From Galaxea fascicularis (Eukaryota > Cnidaria > Anthozoa > Scleractinia > Euphylliidae): a stretch of DNA of 64,000 bases. The stretch is taken from contig OX419337.1 in the NCBI GenBank assembly GCA_948470475.1, positions 38,150,036 through 38,214,035 of the forward strand, given 5' to 3'. Both the position numbers and the translations under genes were made by a program. The notes under the pieces were generated by a model, which made no database searches, was not told the origin of the DNA, and saw nothing but the letters and a program-made list of their open reading frames with translations. This document shows, piece by piece, positions 46,267-59,148 of this stretch (its first letter is position 1; the number at the start of each line of letters is the position of its first letter).

Positions 46267-46866
46267 TCAGTTTGGTATTCAATCAATAGCTCTAATTCTC
46301 CTTTCTTTGTTTCAAGTTCCAACCATACTTTTTGTTTTTGAGAGTTATCTATGTAGATATTTGTAATATCTTTTTCTAAAGTTTCAATTGACTGTTCGAT
46401 ATTCTCTCGTTCCTGCGTCATTTTCTTTTCCTTAGATGCTCCATATTTCATTGATTCCTCCCTTACTAAATCAGTTTTACCATTTCCCAGAGTACAAAAA
46501 TGTCCTTCGCATATTCATCCTTAGTTTGTTGTATAATTGATTTGATATGGTTAACAGGTGCTTCCCATTTGTAATAAAGTCACATACTATGAAGCGTCCC
46601 CCGGGGTCTGAATAAGCTTTAGAAATTTGAAAGTCAAAATTGTTGTTAAAGAGAATGGCAACACCTGCAGTTTTGCTTGAGCCACAGCTAAATAGTACTT
46701 GATGTCCCCATTCTGCTCGGCAATCATGCTTATTTTCTTCAGTACAATGAACTTCTTGAAGGAAAAATATTGACATCCTTTTCGAGCGGAGCCAATTAAA
46801 CGTTTCCCAATGTTTTGCCTTGTCTCCTAATCCTCTTACATTAAGAGACCCTATTTTAAGATCCAT
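46267..46866 (-). pseudogene. LINE endonuclease and linker remnant (copy C)
   Basis: Mirror of 23161-23760. The MDLKIGSLNVRG start is at 46866 and the endonuclease break is shared with the other copies. Confidence 0.85.
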
Positions 46867-47176
46867 TTATTTGTTTACTTTGGTTTGTAATATAAATTTC
46901 CCTGGCCATCCATCCCCAAGAGCACTTCTGTGATTGATCAAGGGTGTAAACTACAAAATCAAAAAATAAACAAAAACAGGGTCAGAAAATATGCGGACAA
47001 AAATAGACAAAGACAGCAATAAAAACAGCCGTAGGACACAAAGAGTTGAAGTTTGCAGTGCTGATTCGTTTTGCTTGCGGCCTATCTTCAAAACTCTCCG
47101 TTTGCGTACGCCCTCAATAAGAATTTAAGTTTGATTTTAATAGTGGCTTAAACGTTACACTTTCGCTGTTCTCAAG

Positions 47177-47510
47177 ATTAGCGGCCATCGGATATCTGGA
47201 GTTCCTTGCCAGCAGACCAATACTCACCATTTATGTATAGTTTGTCTGGTTGGTTCCTTCGAGCTTGTTTCAGTGTTTCAAGTTGTACTTTTTGCCTGTT
47301 GACGATCTTGGTGGAGGGTCTCTGAACATTTGGTATAACGTAAAAAGCGGGCTAGTATGGGTCGCAGTCCTCCGTTCCTTCCCTTGCCTATTCGGTGAAC
47401 CCGCTGAATCTCAGCAGTCTCTTGCATCTTTCTAACTAAGATCACGTTCCAAAAACTGTCGAAGCACTTCTTTGGTATCTTCTTGTTGATCTGCTGATAT
47501 CTTTCTCTCC
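47177..47510 (-). pseudogene. LINE ORF1 remnant (copy C), frame better preserved
   Basis: On the minus strand this copy reads MQETAEIQRVHRIGKGRNGG then LRPILARFLRYTKCSETL in one open frame. It has the G that A and B lack at GCGGGTTCACC. This confirms the ORF1 assignment and shows that A and B share a derived 1-bp loss. Confidence 0.75.
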
Positions 47511-50072
47511 CCAATATTCACGAATTTACTATTCTCGCGTCAATGTTATCGAAGGGCAAAGGTGCAGTCTGCTTGCATTCGAACAAGCAACTAACTTTAT
47601 TTAACCAGAAGCAGTGTATTGTACACAGTGCAACGTCGTAAACTAAAGTTCTTAGTGTGGTGTCCATTTTGTAAACATTGTGTAGTAATTCTTAAATAAA
47701 AACTTATAATAAAACATAGGCACGCAATGCGTGCTTGAGCTATTTTGTGAAGGGCGGTAAAATGTTGATAAGATAGGGAGAAGTCAGAAAATGGTTGAAT
47801 GGTGAGTCATTTATCTGTGGCGCTTTTGGTTTTTGCTATGGTATCGGAGAAGTACGAGCAAACTGTTTTTCATTTGATTTTTGTTTAGTTTTCTTATTTC
47901 TAAGACTGATTTTGAGTTTGATTTGTACCAATTAAATAGTCATTCATCCTACATTTTTTGAAACAAGAGTTTTATTAATTCCGCAAAAAACCAATATGTA
48001 ATATATTTTCTATTATTTGTTCATTTTCTTTCTCCGCACTTTCGCAAACACTATATTCGTCCAGTCTCTCAAATTCCCAAAATATACGTACACGTGCTGA
48101 AACAGTTCCAGGACCACATGAAGAAATATTCGCAAACAAACGAACCACCAAACACACCGTAATATACAACACCAGCAAAAACAAATCAGCGTTGAACAAA
48201 TAGTACTGATAACGAATATAGATGTAATTGCCATAATTCATCAATTTCTGATTTTCAAGTGCTTTGTACTTTTTACTTCGGACAGCAAAAATAGCCCGAC
48301 CTAAACAAACGCTCTTATTTTAGTGTTGGGCCTTTTGCTGACAAGTCTGTTTACAGTAAGCAGATGAGCGTAACACCGCGTTATATCCCGTAATAAGGGC
48401 AATATTAAACTTACAGACTCGAAAACAAACCACCAATTAATTCCATGCTCCGAATTAAGAGCATCAACAGTTGTACAATATTAAAAAATCCGATCAACAG
48501 ACAAACAACGGATCGAAATCCGCCAATAAAAAGAAGAGAAAATTGAAGTTGAGAAAAGTAACCAATAAAAAACGGTTAAAAGTGACCAATCATTGTAACA
48601 GAAAATAAATTCATTTAGATGTTGTTGTAAACAAGTTGAATTGACCACGTGCAAATCTTGTGATTGATCAAAGGTCATGTTGGATGCACGTGACCGATCA
48701 AAGTTCGGAGTCGCATTTAACCAACCGCGCTGCCTTATTCATGTGGGAATTAGTCAACGAACTTGCTATTACCAAACGTGTGCACGTGATAGATCAAAGT
48801 TGAAAATCGCATTTGATAAACAGGGCTGTATGTCTTGGTGCCTGTTTACACGTGAGAGACAAAAGAAATCCATTTGACAAATGAAATTGCTCACTATCCG
48901 AAATCACCATTTCCATTGTTTAACATAACAATGGTTTCACTTCAAGGGGAACAAATATCCAGATTAAGGATTCCCTTCCATAGCATTTTTCTTTCGTACA
49001 AATATCACTTGTGAAAACAGCCACTTCTGATTAGACTAATATTTATAGTTTTCAAATCCGTCAAACATATGTTTATTTTCGTCACACAATGCTTTTCCAG
49101 TTTTAACAATGTTCTTGCAGTTTTGACAAAATTAGCAAAGGAACAAAAAAACACAAGAAAAATTACAAAACTAAGCACTCGTCCACATCGAAACGAAATA
49201 TTTGCTCCCCGAGTAGGAACCGCTCAACCAAATTACCTTGATGCTGAATCAATTACGACTAGCATTATTCGTTTAACGTTTTTTGCCGCTTTTCACCGCC
49301 TGCATTATTTCCAGAGCATTCAGTCAGTTCAATGGCAAATAGTAATATGTGATTTAAAGAACACTGCTTGATCTCAGAACGGCATTTCTTCCCCGCTAGG
49401 TCTCTCGCGGTTACACTACGGGTTGTTTGAATAACTCGACGTTTCATTTCTCAAAAACTAAATTTCATTGTTTTTAACCCTTAAAAATTCTCCTCAGAAG
49501 TGGTCGAGTACCACTAACATAGTTCTACTTTCGTGTTCATCGAGATGACCAAATTCAAAGATGCTGAAAAATCATTGAAGGACTTTCTAGGAGGCATCGC
49601 ACGCAATTCAAAATAGTAAAGACACTTGCCTCGAAAACGTCAGACTTCAGGCTTTTCATTACACAGTAACTTAGCGCTGATTGGCTCTGTAGTAATTTTT
49701 ACGTGGACTCCGGCTGATCTTTGCTAACAATGGGAAAGGAATCTGCTGCTCGTTTCAGCAGACGTTCATTGGGGAGGAAAGATTGCGTGACGAACCAAAA
49801 GAGCGTCTGCGAAGGAGACTAAACACACGGTTTTTATAACCAACAAGCCGCGGCCGTAAACTTCAAATACCTTCGTCCCCACCTTACTACCTTCATCATC
49901 CATCGAAACAGCACAACTCATACTTCATTCTAATCTGACTCCAGTATCTCACGCCTATTGTTGTCATTCACGCATGCGTTAAATATACAAACCCTTTTCT
50001 CCGGAAAGACTACCATAATGGTGGTACCCCTTGGCGTGATAGTAATAAATACGTCACGCAACAGTAGATATA

Positions 50073-50238
50073 CAGGGTTTTCATTTGAGGCCGGAGGCCG
50101 GACGTTTCGTCCGGTCGTTTGCCATTCCACGTCCGGTACTTGAGATCAATATCGGCGATTTTTTTTACTACTGTAAACATTCACGTCCGGTACTTTCAGA
50201 AGTATGTCCGCTACTTTACAAAACAGTTGAAAACCCTG
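50073..50238. mobile_element. 166-bp CAGGG-terminated element, 6-bp duplication, right arm only
   Basis: The element begins CAGGGTTTTCA and ends TTGAAAACCCTG, with GATATA on both sides (50067-50072, 50239-50244). Copies A and B have the uninterrupted site GTAGATATATGACG (about 490-500 and 19955, opposite strand), so insertion with a 6-bp duplication is directly shown. The interior has several CGTCCGGTACTT-like repeats. No coding region. Confidence 0.93.
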
Positions 50239-50631
50239 GATATATGACGCGTGACATTCCACGCTGATATTCCTTTGAGCGTAATCAACACGCATGTGTA
50301 ACTTAGTCTCAGTGCTGACCATCACTGACCACATGCTTTCAAAAAGACCTTTAAATACAGGGAATTAGATTGGCCGCTGGCTGAAACAATGCCATCTAAA
50401 GAAACCTTTATTTCATTGGTTCAAGGCAGAACCATCCGACCACGGAAGAATTTCTTGAGCTTCATGCTGACATAGAGCGATTTTGTTTACACAAAATAGC
50501 TCAAAAAGGAAAACTTTATTTAACCCGGGTAACTGATTCAGCTACGTGGCTACTTTAAATGCTGTCGTCAAAGCTTGGTTTGATTGGCACTGCCCTTGAC
50601 CAATTTTGATCCTTTGTGTGTGTGTGATTAG

Positions 50632-51399
50632 TTGAAGAAGAACAAACAGTCGGAAAAAACTGTTAGAGTTTACACTTTTCACAGTAAACTGCCACAAAGT
50701 CTACAATGTGGCCAATCCTCCGTGGCTGTGTACTTTACTTTTAACTGGGAAGTACCAAAGGCCTATGGTTTGGGGATTTACCAACAAAGCTTGGCACAGG
50801 GGTCCTTGGATTTAGAACCAATTTCAGTCGCCTCCTACTGGGAACAGGAGACCCTCCGTGTACAAGACACTAAAAAAAACTGTCTCCAGCTACTACCTCG
50901 AGTCACAGCCGTATTGTTGTATAGGGCCATTTATCGAAGCCTTCGCACTAAAATTCAAAGTGCTCGTCCACAGCCACCAGTAATTAGGCAAACTAATGTT
51001 TTAAAAGCTTTAGTGAAAAAGCAAAATAAATCAGTTACATGTAACAAGTAGCTCTTTCTCAAGAGCAAACAGAAAATTAAAAGAACTGGCCACACTGGAG
51101 ACAGCACACAAAACACCATAGGAGCAAATCAAACTTGGAAAATAGAATTAATAAAAAACCAGAAAAAGAAAGTCATTCCCTGGAGACTAATGATGAAAGA
51201 ACCTCTCACCCCTCCCTCTCCAAGAAGAGAAGGCCTTCTCTACCCCCTGTGGAGAAAGGGAAAGAGTGCAAGTTCAACCCATTTAACTTCACTCCATACG
51301 AGAGTGAACGAAAAGGAGAATTCCGACTCCCAAGCTATCCCTAAGAAAACGGAAACAGAACTAGTGAGACTTCTTTGCACTGAGAACAAGAAGGATTAA
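50632..51399 (+). CDS. Unassigned ORF with one in-frame stop, mirror copy
   Basis: Mirror of 18800-19567. A 139-codon frame from 50632 ends at a TAG (51049-51051), and the same frame continues open to 51399. Its translation matches the left arm. Function unknown. Confidence 0.25.
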
Positions 51400-52064
51400 C
51401 TGTAACTCCCAAGTTCCAATATCAATTCTCGTTTCTATAACTTTCTTTGTGCATTAGTTAAGAGAATTTGGGGTAATAACATAACCTCTGGCTGATAAGT
51501 TTGTCCAGTCCCCTGGACAATATATTGAGAGGGTTGGGCTTACCTGTAAACGCCTTGTTTTTTTGTACCTTTAATCACTTCCGTCAAAATGGTTTCAGTA
51601 ACCCTGTAAACTTTTGGGAGGAAGAAGAGTTGCTTAGGAGAATGTTGAAAATAAGGGATAAGTGGGAAATATTGAAAGTCGTTCAAACATTAAATTTTTA
51701 GTAAATAATTAGATCAAGACCAGGCCGTCCTCCACCACAATAACGTGCCTCTTTCACCATTAACAGACTATAATTTATGTGTATACCTTTTAACCTTTCT
51801 TTCAATCTCGATTCACCCCATTTTCTCCCAATTTCACATCTACCAACCCCTTACTTTAAGAACAAATATGCTAATCACTTCTAAGAATTCAAGGGTCAAC
51901 CCTAGTAGTAATGCATAACAGAGCAGTTAGTACGACAACGCATCAATATTCCTCCCTCCCTAAAAAAACTTCACAACATGAATAAATTACTTCTTTACAT
52001 ATGCAGCAAATGAATTTCTCCTAAATTTGTACATACATTAATAGTTATCTTACCAGTATCTCAA

Positions 52065-52221
52065 TAGGCCATCTTCGTATTCTCGGTATTGAACTAAATC
52101 TAGCATGAAGTCGAGGCTCTTGCATTGCGGGGGAGTACATTTACATATGAAAAGATTCCCCCGCTAAAGCCTCCACTTCATGCTAGATCCAGGTCCATAG
52201 CGAGAATACGAATCTGGCCTA
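52065..52221. mobile_element. 157-bp palindromic MITE beside satellite, mirror copy
   Basis: Mirror of 17978-18134, again about 60 bp from the satellite edge. Confidence 0.8.
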
Positions 52222-52283
52222 TTTCTCCGTCCTTCAATATACAAAAATGTCAAAAATTCACATCTGAATAAATTATCCCGGAA

Positions 52284-53780
52284 GGGAGGGTTGGGAGTAC
52301 TCCCACCCTCCCTCTCCCACTCTGTCGAGTGGAAGAGGGGAGGGTTGGGAGTACTCCCACCCTCCCTCTCCCACTCTGTCGAGTGGAAGAGGGGAGGGTT
52401 GGGAGTACTCCCACCCTCCCTCTCCCACTCTGTCGAGTGGAAGAGGGGAGGGTTGGGAGTACTCCCACCCTCCCTCTCCCACTCTGTCGAGTGGAAGAGG
52501 GGAGGGTTGGGAGTACTCCCACCCTCCCTCTCCCACTCTGTCGAGTGGAAGAGGGGAGGGTTGGGAGTACTCCCACCCTCCCTCTCCCACTCTGTCGAGT
52601 GGAAGAGGGGAGGGTTGGGAGTACTCCCACCCTCCCTCTCCCACTCTGTCGAGTGGAAGAGGGGAGGGTTGGGAGTACTCCCACCCTCCCTCTCCCACTC
52701 TGTCGAGTGGAAGAGGGGAGGGTTGGGAGTACTCCCACCCTCCCTCTCCCACTCTGTCGAGTGGAAGAGGGGAGGGTTGGGAGTACTCCCACCCTCCCTC
52801 TCCCACTCTGTCGAGTGGAAGAGGGGAGGGTTGGGAGTACTCCCACCCTCCCTCTCCCACTCTGTCGAGTGGAAGAGGGGAGGGTTGGGAGTACTCCCAC
52901 CCTCCCTCTCCCACTCTGTCGAGTGGAAGAGGGGAGGGTTGGGAGTACTCCCACCCTCCCTCTCCCACTCTGTCGAGTGGAAGAGGGGAGGGTTGGGAGT
53001 ACTCCCACCCTCCCTCTCCCACTCTGTCGAGTGGAAGAGGGGAGGGTTGGGAGTACTCCCACCCTCCCTCTCCCACTCTGTCGAGTGGAAGAGGGGAGGG
53101 TTGGGAGTACTCCCACCCTCCCTCTCCCACTCTGTCGAGTGGAAGAGGGGAGGGTTGGGAGTACTCCCACCCTCCCTCTCCCACTCTGTCGAGTGGAAGA
53201 GGGGAGGGTTGGGAGTACTCCCACCCTCCCTCTCCCACTCTGTCGAGTGGAAGAGGGGAGGGTTGGGAGTACTCCCACCCTCCCTCTCCCACTCTGTCGA
53301 GTGGAAGAGGGGAGGGTTGGGAGTACTCCCACCCTCCCTCTCCCACTCTGTCGAGTGGAAGAGGGGAGGGTTGGGAGTACTCCCACCCTCCCTCTCCCAC
53401 TCTGTCGAGTGGAAGAGGGGAGGGTTGGGAGTACTCCCACCCTCCCTCTCCCACTCTGTCGAGTGGAAGAGGGGAGGGTTGGGAGTACTCCCACCCTCCC
53501 TCTCCCACTCTGTCGAGTGGAAGAGGGGAGGGTTGGGAGTACTCCCACCCTCCCTCTCCCACTCTGTCGAGTGGAAGAGGGGAGGGTTGGGAGTACTCCC
53601 ACCCTCCCTCTCCCACTCTGTCGAGTGGAAGAGGGGAGGGTTGGGAGTACTCCCACCCTCCCTCTCCCACTCTGTCGAGTGGAAGAGGGGAGGGTTGGGA
53701 GTACTCCCACCCTCCCTCTCCCACTCTGTCGAGTGGAAGAGGGGAGGGTTGGGAGTACTCCCACCCTCCCTCTCCCACTC
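52284..53780 (-). repeat. 54-bp satellite array, 27 full units plus partial
   Basis: Mirror of the left array, with the same 54-bp unit and the same 39-bp partial unit at its inner edge (52284-52322), then 27 full units (52323-53780). No variant units are visible. It is 18 units (972 bp) shorter than the left array while the flanks match. Confidence 0.97.
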
Positions 53781-56700
53781 TCCCTCTTCCAATCTGTACT
53801 TTTTTTACTCTTCCCTTTTTTGATATTCTCCATTCCAACTTAAGTTTGTTTTACTTTATTAAGTTTACAAGGAGACAGAGAAGTTTTGCCGCATATTGTT
53901 GCGGCACTTTATTTTTTGTCACATTGTAATGTGGAGGGTTGATGTTTTTTATTTGCCTTTTTTTCTTTTTTTTTTTACTTTATTTTTTTAATACATTTTC
54001 TAGACATAAGAGTCATTTTGTGTTCTGAAGCTAATAAATATCTTATGTTTACTCTTTATTAAATTTTGAGAAGAGCTTTACATTTGTCTTTCTGATTTAA
54101 ATCTACATATTTGGTATTGCATTTTTGACACATTCGAGTCTAAAATATCGGGAATTGTCCTTTGTCGGGCGTATGAATTACTAGAAATATTGCTAGTTTT
54201 TGTGGAAGTTTATTTCCGACTTTATTGTCGGTTTTACAGCATGGTCGAATTGTGACTAATTGGGGTGTTTTTACTCTTTTGAACAGGAAGCTTGAAATTT
54301 CGTGTGCCACTTATGAAAAAGTATTTTAAGGCCTATGCAGTCTTTTCCAAATGGATAAAGAACGTGTTGTTATTTGAAAATTTTGAGTGTCAGGTTTCAA
54401 AATAATAAATTATAGGCTATCGAGTCATTTTCACAATCAGTGCTTTTATTTGAAAGTTCGTACTGCTACTTTGAAAATTAGCTTCGTGAGGAAAAAAATT
54501 AGTTCGTAAGCAAAACGGAAGAAAATAAGGAAAAATACTTTTTGTTCCATTTGAATCTATCTTATGGTAGTGTCCCATGAAGACGAATTTTTTTTTCATA
54601 ATTTTCTCGCTGGTAGTTAGTCTGTTGTTGGACGCCACTATATTGGAATTTGAGTGTGTTCACTTACCTTGTTGTTTTCAGGGGTGTCACAAACATCGCT
54701 GCAGTGCTACGACTAAAAAAGTTGTTAACTATAGTACTATTTATGCCAAATTCTCTCTCTCTCCTCTCTCCTGTCCAGACTTCGGCAACTTTCTTCTTTG
54801 TTATTGGTAGTTAGTCTAGAACACATAGGAGTTTAAAACTAATGCGCTAGGATCTCTTGTATTGTTGCATTATTCAATCGTTTTAGATGACGAAGACCTC
54901 AGGAAAGTAAGAATTACATCTATGAAAAAAAAAAAGGTAGAATCCTGATACCTTCTGGCGAGAAGGGGAAAGAAATTAAAGCAAATCATCACCTAAAGCA
55001 GAAATTGAAAGTAATACGCCTGAAACTCTTATGTTTTAGACGACGACGACCCAAAAATACTGTAATGGTTAAATCTTTGCGATCTCTAAGTGTAAGATGA
55101 TTCCGAAACCTTTTACGAGAAAAAAGAGTCTAGTACCGTGAAATAAAAACCTTTTGGTAAAACGTTTCGTTAAGTGCACTTTGGCTTTAGCCGAGTTTAG
55201 ATTGTGGAAACAGAATTTAGTGGGAACGCAAGAAAAACGAAATAGATTGGTAAAAACCTATTTACGAGAAGAAGAAACTATGAAGTAGCACAACATAAAA
55301 GTTTTGGTAAAAAATGTTCTATTTGGGTTTTGGTTTTAACCGAGCCTGGATTGTGAAAACAGAACTCGATAGCGCTGCTGGAAAATTTCAACAAGAATGA
55401 AACGTGCGCAAAATATTTCCTAATTTCGATGCAGAATTGTAAGTTCCGCACAGTTGCTGTTCATGCGAAGAAATAGATTTTAGTACTGAGAAGTAATATT
55501 TACAAATGTAAAGTGAAAAATTAATGGAATAAACGGCTTGAGATTCTGTTGTGGCACAAGTAAATTCAAGGTTCCTTAATTCATCAGGGTAGAGACCAAA
55601 CTCTATTAGTTCTTCGATCAAAGCTGTAATCCTTAAATGCCTGTGAATTGTATGCTGTTACCCTTTGAACCTCTTCGCTTTCTGTAATCATTATGGGAAA
55701 GCCTCTTAGAAATTATAAGTAGAGTCTTTTGCCGGCTGGCAAACAGGTTAAAACAACTCGGCCGTATCTCAATTAGGGTGGTATTGTAGTTGTACAGCTT
55801 CAGCGTGTCCCTGGAATACTTGACAGATTACACTTTACTGCTGATCTTCACTGCTCATTTCCTTGGCTTGTCCAAGATCCAACCGGATCAGTTACGTCTT
55901 AGCGACTTCCAGTTCAACCTGTAGACAGAAAATCAGAAGCGTTTCAATTATGTACGATCTGACAGATGCATTGTTACAGAGTCGAGTTATGTATACAAGA
56001 AACAAGGTTTCTGCCGAAAAAAAAGATCCGACAGTTGACGGTTTCAGGTTATATTCGTCATCCAGTCACTATTCAGTATTTGAAAACACATCAAAGCAGG
56101 ACGCAAAACCATCGCGGGCCTATGGTATTGGCATGGTCCGCTACACTTAAAAACGACAAAAATATGTTCTATGTTTTTCGATGTTCATTTCTAAAGAGCA
56201 CACCTGAAATAAGAAAGGCACTCTTAAAATAAAGAGCCTCCGGGCATATTTACAGCGGCTCGCATAATTCGCTTGGGTTGAACAAAATTTGACAGCATAA
56301 TTAAAGGTCTCTGAGCCAACTCATTCATGCATAACTGAAGACAAAAGTTAGGATTTGTGAAAGCAACGGCGTCACGCTCCCAGCGATCCTTTTAAAACTT
56401 GTAAGAGATATTTTTCTCCACTGAATTGAAATTAAGGTAAAGCTCTATGGAACTCAAAGTAGAAAGATACAATTCTTATGAATAATCGGCAGTAGAATGA
56501 AATTGAAAGATATGGAGATCTATTTTGAGCTGTTTAAACCCTCCGCGATTGAGAAAGGTACGGTAGACATCCCCATTCTTTTGCCTGGTTTGACATGGCC
56601 GAAGGAAGTTTTCCTGATGACCTATGCTATGCAAATTTTCGAGGCCAACAACTCGTGTAACTTCTGAATGTCTTCTCCATGAAATTTCTAAAGGTATATC

Positions 56701-58531
56701 TCGTCAAGATACATTGATTTGAAAGGCTGTTACTCCAAACTATCGACTTGCAATAACCCGGTATTACCTCGCGTCGACAGCAGAATTTAGGTTAACCATT
56801 GCTAACTTCTTCTTTTGTGTGCACTTGTATCAGTGAATCACGGAGACAGCATTTGCGCGTACCTTATTGAGTTTGTGGTCACTTAATAAGCCTGGCAAAA
56901 TCTCGTTTTGGCACGCGGGTCACTTTTTAGGCGGGCCAGGACCACCTGACGAGGTGGTCTCGGTCCACCTGATTTTCTTGGCCCGCATGCCGACATATTT
57001 GTATTTACATAACAAAAAAACAAGCGGGCCGTGCCAAAACTATTGGCCCACGTATCTAAATTTAGGAGTGCCGGGTCTAAACTGAATGTCGTGCAAATGG
57101 GGCTGAATTGAGCATATTTTTTCCGATACGCGATCAATGCAGGATATTTTAAATTTTTATCAGACTGTGCTTTTATTATAAAAGGTCTTGAAAAGTGTAA
57201 GTGTTCAAAATATTTTTTTGCTGATTTTAGGCGTCTTAAAAATGACCAATTAATCTGTCTTCCTTCCAGTCGCAAACACCTGCGGAAAGTTAATCGCTAG
57301 AAGGTCGAAAAATCTTGTTAAGTTCAAATCCATAGGTTTGAAATCTCTTACAAGTTTCAAAAAATCAGCTCAAAGAAACGCGACACCATCGAATTGAAGG
57401 CAATACTGCAGAAGCAGGTGTTTTGGCGGAACTTTCTGTAGATATGCAGTTTACTCTTGGGTGGCTTGTCAACGAATTACTAAATCAAAGTTTCATGGCT
57501 GCCGAATCGTCAGAGCGCAGGATTAAGTCGCAGTTTCTCTTTAAAATTGATTAAGACGTTACATATGGGTTTTATTACGATAATTCAAAATTGAAACGTT
57601 AAGCGAAAACAAATGGTTTTACTGATTTTATTTGGATTAGTCTCCGCATCATTTGGTGCGATTAAACTGGTAAATTTCAAATCGCTGTTAGTAAAGCAAA
57701 GTAACATTGAGTAACACATGCAGTTAGAGCTTGTTTCAATATTCTTTTGCTGATGAAGTTGACAGTATCAACTGACATAAATTAGTCCCTCGTGTTTAGT
57801 CTCGCAGAATTCAATAATTATGTTTGTTTTCATCAAATGTCATGAAGCAAGTTTACAAATAAAAATTAAATTTAGGAAGAAAAGAGTTTAAGTAAAAAGA
57901 AACAGAACCAATTTTAACTCGGTGGCACTTTTCTGCAAAAAAACGAGATCAAAACCGCAATTTTGTGAAAGTTAATTGACGTTTTTGGTCCAACTTGGCC
58001 GCCGTGGAAGTCAGTGCTATCGATTTCCTATTTCAGCTCTGATCGTACTTTTACAGAATTATCAATTCTGCATTGGGCCAGCTACGTATCTGACCAAATT
58101 TCAAAGTGTTGTTCTTGTAAAGAAAAGCAATATTTCAGCTTGAAATTACCAGCTTCGTCCCGTCCCGACTATCTGCCCATGAGTCTCCGAGGATGGAAAA
58201 TTTCTGACCCGGTAGGAAGAAAATATTGAAAGAGGAGCGTTAAGTTGTCCTTAGTTTACGTCTCAGCAATTCTTTACCAAAGCTCAAAGAAAATCAACTA
58301 TAAACCGAGGTAAAAAGTAATATATGTGGCTACAAAGAAGCTTAACTATGAAGTCTTTAATGCCGGTTTCCTTACTCGTCAGTGTAAAGCAAATCCAACT
58401 CCAAGTTCTTGCAATAGCAGTAAATGTATGCAGTGTTGGAGTCGTCGTAAAGCGGACAACAGGGAGATTGGGATATTTTGATTAAAATAACGCAAAAAAG
58501 AGAACGTCTAACAAGGTCAAAGAAATCTTAC
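53781..58531. other. Right arm, mirror of 10696-15446
   Basis: Contains only the GC-rich foldback element at 56906-57040. No gene recognised. Confidence 0.5.
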
Positions 58532-58627
58532 CTTCCCATAGTGGAATGTGTTTGACCAAATGTAATCCCTCCAGCTGATGGCTGTATCTATCTCTTGCTC
58601 CATTATATCGGTTGTATGACTGAAACA
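58532..58627 (-). CDS. Possible 96-nt host exon, mirror copy
   Basis: Mirror of 10600-10695 with the acceptor, donor and 32-codon frame preserved. Function unknown. Confidence 0.28.
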
Positions 58628-58775
58628 CTGTCCAGAGAGAACAAATAAACAGTATTAGAAAGAGTGGGATACATCCGAGTAGAAAAATAATGAAACCTGA
58701 ACTGAAATTCTCTTTACACTATTTGAAGATCAAATCAAATTGAAATTCCTTCTATGAAATTATTTTACTAGAATG

Positions 58776-59148
58776 TGTGTGTGTGTGTGTGTGTAATCTT
58801 CTCGATGCCCAGTGGCACTCCTAAGAGGTTACCAAGGAGGTTTCTGCGACTCAACAGAGGCTCTTGGAGACAGGTGGTCAGCCCAACCACCCTTATGTGT
58901 GTGAGAGCAGACCACAGCAACGCGAACTACGGTCCCTACTCTTTTCGATCAGTGTGTGGGTTCTTTTACGTTCCCATCCAGTTTTACGTGGGGAGGTGAA
59001 GAAGACAAGGCCAGCAGCTTAACGTCACTGCCCACTGACTGGATCATCTGAACTAAGGAGACGTTGAGCACACAGCCAGCATGATCTTACCAGGACGCTG
59101 GTTTGTGCACCGGTCTGAGAGTTTGAACCCGCAAATCATGAACCCACC
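58776..59148 (-). mobile_element. tRNA-derived SINE (type 1), mirror copy
   Basis: Mirror of 10081-10452, with the GT/CA tail at about 58774-58794. Confidence 0.72.

Larger units (their letters stand above)
45582..50737 (-). repeat. Duplicated segment, copy C
   Basis: Reverse complement of copies A and B. It has a single 780-bp unit (about 47715-48485) that looks like unit 1 only at its first edge and unit 2 afterwards. It alone carries the 166-bp element at 50073. No gene is recognised in 48486-50072. Confidence 0.9.
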
